NCBI GenBank assembly: GCA_025345505.1
Contig: JANVCC010000048.1
Location: forward strand, 3,392,640-3,456,639
Direction: 5' to 3'
Length of the DNA: 64,000 nt
Source of the DNA: Todiramphus chloris collaris
Lineage: Eukaryota > Chordata > Aves > Coraciiformes > Alcedinidae
Shown: piece after piece, positions 46,088-64,000 of the stretch
Numbering within the stretch: position 1 is the first letter of the stretch
Layout of the letters: each line of letters opens with the position of its first letter
Position numbers and translations under genes: made by a program
Notes under the pieces: model-generated
The model's input: the letters and a program-made list of their open reading frames with translations, nothing else
Database searches by the model: none
What the model was told of the DNA's origin: nothing

Positions 46088-47787
46088 GTAAGCGGCGGTC
46101 TTCTCGTCGGCGCGGCTGGGTGGGTGAGGAAGCGGCGCGGCGGTAGCGTGGAAGGCGCGGGGCCTTCGGCGCGTCCCCGTCAGTGGCAGCGCCGGCGGAG
46201 GGGCGGGGCGCGAGGGGCGAGCGGCTTGGGTAATGGCAGCGCTGTGAGGACGGAGCGGGGCAGGGACCGCGGCCGCAGGGCAGGGAGCGAGGGAGGCCGG
46301 CGGGTGGGCGTCGCTGACTCGGGCCCTTTGCCGCCAGGTAACCCTTCCCTCGCCCGGCCCGGCCCGGCCCGGCTGGGAGCGCCGTCAGGCTGAGGGGAGA
46401 GAGCCCCGCGCTGGAGGGGGAGGCGGCGGTTCCCGTCCCCGCGCGCTATGGGCGGCCGGGCCGGGCCCGAGTTGGGGGCGTGTGGGGACACCGAGGCCCC
46501 TGGGTCCCCGCCCAGACGGGAGCTCCTCCCGGCCCCCTCTCCCCGTGGGGCCGTCCCCGCTGGGCTCAGCCGCTCCGCCGGGCCCGCCTCGCGCACCCGT
46601 CCCTCGGTGGGGGTTGCGCGGCAGCGCCCTTCCCCCGAGGGGGCTCCGCCGGAGGTGGGGGAAGCGGGCCGGGCCCTGCCCCCGGTCCTGCCCTTACCCG
46701 GCGGGGCGGGTGTGGTGCGGCTTCTCCGGCGGGGATGGTCGCCTCTCGCCGCCTCGTTCTCGGGACGGTTTCGCTTTTGTTTTGGTGGGGAGCGCACGTC
46801 CCCGGCCCGCCGCCGGCCAGAGAGGCTGCGGGCACAGGGGTCCTTGTGCTGCCGCCTGCCGCGGGGTACCGGGGCACGGGGGGTGGTCTCAGGCAAACGC
46901 TGTTTACGTGTTTGGCGCAGGTAGTTCTGCCCTTGGCTGGTCCCCCGACGTTATCTTGTAATATTATTCCTCGAGTTGCTTAAATAGGTTGGAAATCTGG
47001 GGAATGCTTTGACGCAGGCCAAGCCCCAACATTTATTTGCGTGAACAAATACACCCAGCGTGACAGCAGCGTGTTTTACAGAACGAGGCGATGGAAGTGA
47101 TATGCTTCCTTTATCCTTGTGGCTAAATATGTTCCAGCAATATCTGCTTACCTTTAGGGCTTGGCAAACAGCTACGGTTTCCCACCTTCTGAATTGTATA
47201 AACCCTAGGGCAGATATTCTGCCCTGCTATCATTTTTACCATGGGGGTTACTAGCACTAGTACAAGACGTTTAATACTCTAGGCAGGTGAGCTTGCCTAC
47301 TGCAGACACTGAAGCGCAGCAAACCCCAAGCATCTCACAGGAAAAGTTACACTGCATTTGCTAACACATCAGTAAAACAAGTTAGAATTCACATTGTCGT
47401 GAAAGCTGTAAAAGTATGTTAAATACATCACCTCTGTCTTAAACACTTTAGCTTAAGGAGTATGTGGATGCATCGTGCTTTGTGTTATTATTTGACTCTG
47501 AACATGGTGTCACTGATTCTATGTGGTGTATTGTGGGAAGGACTTTTGCTTCTTCCTTCCTCCCCTCAGTTTTACTTATCTGGGAAGGAATGGTTCTTTT
47601 GCCTTGGAGGTACCAGAGAGAGCAACCAGTAATACTCAAAACAATAGAAGTTCATTACCACATGAATTTCTTAGAAGTCTTAAACTTTTTGTGGATCCTA
47701 ATTATTTTTTCTTGGGGGCCAGCTCAGAATAGTCTTGTGTTTTCCAGAAGAATATTAGAGCTTTTAGAAGACTACTTGTGATTCTGT

Positions 47788-47935
47788 GATTGGGTTTGTT
47801 TGGGTTTTGTGTTTGTTTGGTTTTGTCTTTATTTTTTTCCTCTTTTTTTTTTAATGTTTGTTTGGGTTTTTTTGTTGTTGGGGTTTTTTGTTTGTTTTGT
47901 TTTAGTTCTTGTCTTTGTTTTGTTTCTCTCCTGGA
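47788..47935. repeat. TTTG/TTTTG-rich low-complexity tract
   Basis: The plus strand is dominated by T runs broken by G, in imperfect TTTG and TTTTG units. A similar tract lies at 48420-48515. Both are in the sense direction of CUL2. Confidence 0.85.
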
Positions 47936-48419
47936 AGTGAGTTCTACTGCAGTCTACTTCTACCAGGGTTCACATTTCCTGGAAATGTCCATCAGTTAGT
48001 GGTTTCCAGCTTGCTTTCTTTGATGGCTGGTTGTTTGTTTTGTCAGTTCTTACTGACTTTCTGTGCAGTAAGCTGCTGCTGACATACATGGATTGAATTT
48101 GTCACTTCCAAAAGTGGTAATAACCATGTTGAAAATAAAACAACTTAAATATTTTCTGTTCAGCAGAAATATTTATGTGCCACTTACTGAGCGTTAGGTC
48201 TTAAGTTTCCCCTTCAAAAAAACCTGGGATAATACCACTTCCTTGGTGTCACTTAGTTGCTACTCAGTTTATCAAATCAAAGCAAACGTGGGCTGGGTAA
48301 CACACTATATTTGAAACAGAAACTGTTGTGTTACAGGTAGAGGGGTCAAAAAAACCCCTGTGGTTCCTGAATTCCCAGCAATGAAGGAACTTGGTTACTT
48401 AGGATGTGGAAAAGTTGCA

Positions 48420-48515
48420 TCTGTTTTGGTTGTGGGTTTTTTGTTTTGTTGCGTTTTTGCTGTTGTTGTTTTGTTTGTTTTGTTTTGCTTTGTTTTGTTT
48501 GTTTTCCTTAAAACT
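48420..48515. repeat. Second TTTTG-rich low-complexity tract
   Basis: Imperfect GTTTTG/TTTGTTTTG units occur on the plus strand in CUL2 intron 1. Confidence 0.85.
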
Positions 48516-49665
48516 AAGCAGCTATTTATCCTGGAGTTGGAGAGAACTAATCTGCCAGAGAAAAATTAAGAGCCAATAGTAGGGTAGTAAGCTGGTTACG
48601 CAATAGTTTTGTAGCGTGACATTTGATTCTTTCCCTCGTAGAGAGGTGCACCCCTTGTGCTAAAAAGTGTTTGTCACTAGATTTATTTTTTCCCTTCTGT
48701 CCTTGAAAATCTGGGAAGACAAATTCAGAGACACTTGTCCATCTATCCCAAACAGAAGTGGAACTGTCCTTTCCGCTACTTGTTTTAGTCTTAACAGCCT
48801 TGTGGTTCTGAGTAGGAACTAGACTTGCATTGTGCGTGGAATGTCACACGTCAGGTCCTTTCTAGATTAGGTGCACAGGACAGAGTCAAATAGAAACAAA
48901 GAAGAGACCTTCACAGTCCTGTCTCTCTGGACCTCTTTTTTTGAATTATCTTTTTTTTTCCATGCTTTATTTGGGTAATTTAATGTTTTTCTTTGGAAAA
49001 AATCTCTTCCGGTGTTTTTGATATGAAGTTTCAAGCCATGTTTTATTTGAAAAAAAATCACTATTTGTCCTGCTGCACAGTGCAATGAATTGTCCAAGCG
49101 CTGCATAGTGCTCTGTGTTCAGATGTGTTTGCTTTTTGTCATCCTGATCAAAGCTTTTGGGTTTTGTGGCTTTTTAAATATAACACCAGAAATGTCTCAT
49201 GAAAGCTTGAGGTGAACATAGGCTCCAAACTGACAGTAGTAATTTCAGATCCTCTGGTAATATGTTCAGTGTGTTCCTGCCCAACATTCTCTGGGGTACA
49301 GCTGAAACAGTCTTTGCATAAATGTGACCAAACAAAAATTTATATGAAAGTTGGGTTTTTTTATCCTTTATCAGGCACTGTTAAATGGGCAGCTTGGTAA
49401 GGTGGTGAACTTGATGAGGCACAGTGTTCTTAGATTAATTGGTGTTAGGTTATAGGCTGGTCATGCCACACTAGTGTACCATTCCCTAATGTTAAAAAGA
49501 AGGGCTTGTTAGTTTGGTTGTGGGGAGTGGGGCAGCAGGGGTGTTCACGTTGCTGCATCGTGGTGGTGCAACAGCGTACAAAGTTTAGATTGAAAAATTC
49601 AAAGGCAATGTATTTCTTTTTAAATGATTGTGCAATATCGTCTGACATGTTCAATTCTTCTACAG

Positions 49666-62115
<12,450 letters not shown>

Positions 62116-62198
62116 CTAGCTCTTGATATGTGGAGAAAATTAATGATTGAGCCACTGCAGGCCATCCTTATTCGGATGCTCCTCCGAGAAATAAAAAA
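62116..62198 (+). CDS. CUL2: CUL2 coding exon (residues 142-168), last one in the window
   Basis: Acceptor TCCTAACAG, donor AA|GTGAGT. The exon encodes LALDMWRKLMIEPLQAILIR, then MLLREIK plus two bases. It continues the cullin repeat region. The remaining roughly 575 residues, with RBX1-binding and neddylation regions, lie beyond the right edge. Confidence 0.98.
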
Positions 62199-64000
62199 GT
62201 GAGTGTTTCATTATTTTTTTTTTCTCTTATACAATGTTGGGGGGTATTTCACTTCTTTTTACTTGGAAAAGCCTGGGAACTTTGACCTCTGTCTTACCTG
62301 GTGATGATGTTCTGTCAGCTTTTCTCATTGTAGCTCTCTGTTTGTGGTTAGCATCTGTAGAAAAAGACTCTGAAAACAGCTCACTGTAACCTGAGGATAG
62401 TAATCTGTTCTGTTTGAGCAAACCTTCTTAGCAGTAGGACCAGGGAGTATTCAGGATAATTCTCCAAGGCCTTAGGAAGCCTTTAGCCTTTTTCTCCACC
62501 TGCGGTGGCTGCTTATGGCTTCTGTGCCATGAGGAAGCATAAGGACATAGGCAAGGATTTGCTGAAGCCAGAAAAGCTACTTTGCTTTGCATGGGACCAA
62601 AACAATTCTTGCTTATCTGCCAGGAAGACTAATCTGTTGGGTGTTCAGATCAGTGAATTCACTTGCCATTCTTGAGTGAAATGGAAATCACTACTGTTTT
62701 GGACCTTGAGGGGAATTTATAATTTTAATCCTAAATATTTCTCAACAAAGACCCTGGTGGCTACAGGACTTGGGGCTTTTTAGGTTTAGATTTAAAATTT
62801 TTATGCTATTTAACTCCCAAAGGACCTTTTTATTTAGGAATAACCAGAAATGTTGAAGTATACTGTAGCCCTCCTGTGTAGTTGTGAGTTCCATCAGTTT
62901 CTACACAATTTTGATGCTGTACAGGGTAGCTCTGGAGTTGCCTCATGACTGTGGGGTTTTAAAGTGATTCCATGCCTGACTCAGGGGACCAGGCTACTGT
63001 AGGTAAACTGAAAGTGTGAGGTAATTTGTCTGATCGAAGTGACTTGGACATGTTAACCTGGTCAGCCAAAAAATGTATTTATAAGGCATTAGAAAACTGA
63101 TTTTATGATTATATTTTTTTCTCCCTGAATTGTTGAGAGCTACATAATGGACATGATGTCCCTCTCAGGTGGTATTTCTGAAGCCAGGAAGTATTTATGT
63201 GCTTTCAGATGTTGAACCATGTTTCCGTTGTAACCAGTGCTAATACTGCTTTATCTGAATGTTTACTGTAACAGTTTATTTTTATTAAATAAAGATAACA
63301 ATTCATGGTGAAGAAAATTCTGCTTTGTTACATTAAGCACAGTGACACTGAAGAGTCTCTTTAGTCAATCTGGATATTTCACTGCTGGGTGGGAGTGGAA
63401 ATCTGTGTTAAAGCCTTTTTTTAACAGACATCTGATGCCTCTTAAAAGTACTGGGATCTATTTTCCTTGAGGCTGACTGCAGACCTCACAAGGGTGTTTA
63501 GATCAAGACTTTCACTGGCTCTGTGGAGCATTAGATCTTGAGGCTGTTAATAAGATGATATTTGTTATTAAATCATTTGGAAAGTTTAAAATAAAACTTG
63601 AGTCATCGTCTCTCGTGGTTGGGTCTGTACTTTTTTCCTCCCCCTTTGTTAAGGATTCTTCTGCATGATCTCAAATAATTCAGTTTCTCAAAATAGACCT
63701 CTAACAATTCATGTTAAGTTTGTTCTAGCCACTTTGGTGACGTGCCTATCATGTAATGAACAACCTAAGGGAGAACTTAGAGCTGTTCTTCCTGGTATGA
63801 CAACGTGCAGTGCTTGCTGGGGGTGTTTGGAGGGTGGCCTTTGCATGTAACTGTGGGCTTGTTGCTGCTCTTCGCTGTGGTTCCAGTGGTCAATACAGTT
63901 TGTATTGGACCCTAAGCAATCTGAAAGACTTTGCTGGAAAGGGCTGGTAAATGTTATTTAGCACAGAGCTCAGCAGTGCAGGGGTTAAGTTACATCTGTC
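62199..64000. other. CUL2 intron running to the window edge
   Basis: AT-rich intron. I searched for the next CUL2 exon (continuing after REIK) and did not find it. No repeat family was recognised. Confidence 0.65.

Larger units (their letters stand above)
45400..46900 (+). promoter_or_regulatory. CUL2: CpG island, CUL2 promoter region
   Basis: About 1.5 kb of very GC- and CpG-rich DNA lies 3-4 kb upstream of the first CUL2 coding exon. It carries an ETS site CACTTCCGG (45790-45798), an (ACGC)n run (45828-45848) and NRF1-like sites (CGCGCGTGCGCG around 45879-45890 and GCATGCGC at 45906-45913). No TATA box was found. Such combinations are typical of broadly expressed housekeeping promoters. 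Candidate donors for a noncoding exon occur at 46088 and 46338. The many open frames on both strands are composition effects. Confidence 0.8.
46900..49665. other. CUL2 first intron
   Basis: The intron contains two long T-rich stretches with TTTTG/TTTG units (47788-47935 and 48420-48515). No other exon was recognised. Confidence 0.6.

Noticed and set aside
46914..46924. Possible splice site GCGCAG|GTAG near the edge of the CUL2 island
   Set aside because: It could serve as donor or acceptor by chance. Nothing links it to the coding exons.
45303..46983. Open frames of up to 251 codons in the CUL2 island
   Set aside because: Same composition effect on both strands and overlapping frames. CUL2 begins at 49686 with a conserved N-terminus.
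62199..64000. Search for the next CUL2 exon
   Set aside because: No frame continues the conserved sequence after REIK with a suitable acceptor.

Overview
The window is vertebrate nuclear DNA, almost certainly from a bird. Two genes are recognised by their exons, and both are encoded with GT-AG introns. The interspersed repeats are avian in character: about a dozen CR1 LINE fragments, most with the usual 3' tail of ATTCTATG-like units, plus LTRs of an avian endogenous retrovirus type. Species cannot be named from this sequence.

Left half, minus strand: CREM (cAMP responsive element modulator), read right to left. A GC-rich island at about 30.4-31.7 kb holds the upstream promoter and a probable noncoding first exon. 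Coding exons follow at 26059-26099 (alternative N-terminus), 25293-25416 (MTMAMVESQ start), 17089-17235 (first glutamine-rich Q1/tau1 domain), 13093-13184 and 12805-12950 (kinase-inducible domain with the RRPSY phosphoacceptor), 6575-6763 (Q2/tau2 domain) and 3512-3536 (the MAVTGDET first exon of the inducible repressor ICER, with a CRE-like pair just upstream). The bZIP exons lie beyond the left edge.

Middle, 31.7-45.4 kb: intergenic. I see no gene here. It holds CR1 fragments, an internally deleted endogenous retrovirus (39520-40920) and one further LTR-like segment.

Right part, plus strand: CUL2 (cullin 2). A large GC-rich island at 45.4-46.9 kb carries ETS-like and NRF1-like sites. The first five coding exons are at 49686-49804, 55495-55597, 57394-57488, 61113-61218 and 62116-62198. 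They give about 168 N-terminal residues of a protein of roughly 745, and the gene runs off the right edge.

CREM and CUL2 stand head to head, as they do on human chromosome 10p11.21. They do not act in one pathway. CREM is a nuclear cAMP-responsive bZIP factor, and CUL2 is the scaffold of elongin BC/VHL-type ubiquitin ligases.

The observations most worth checking are the following: (1) the CUL2 intron after the first coding exon has a U12-type donor (GTATCCTTT) and a matching branch site 12 nt from its acceptor; (2) a near-perfect RFX X-box palindrome beside a CRE variant lies about 100 bp upstream of the alternative CREM start; (3) the ICER promoter CRE pair, with an open in-frame upstream ATG; (4) a perfect CRE in a GC-rich block downstream of the ICER exon; (5) a GC-rich minisatellite island inside CREM. 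No wholly new biological system is evident.
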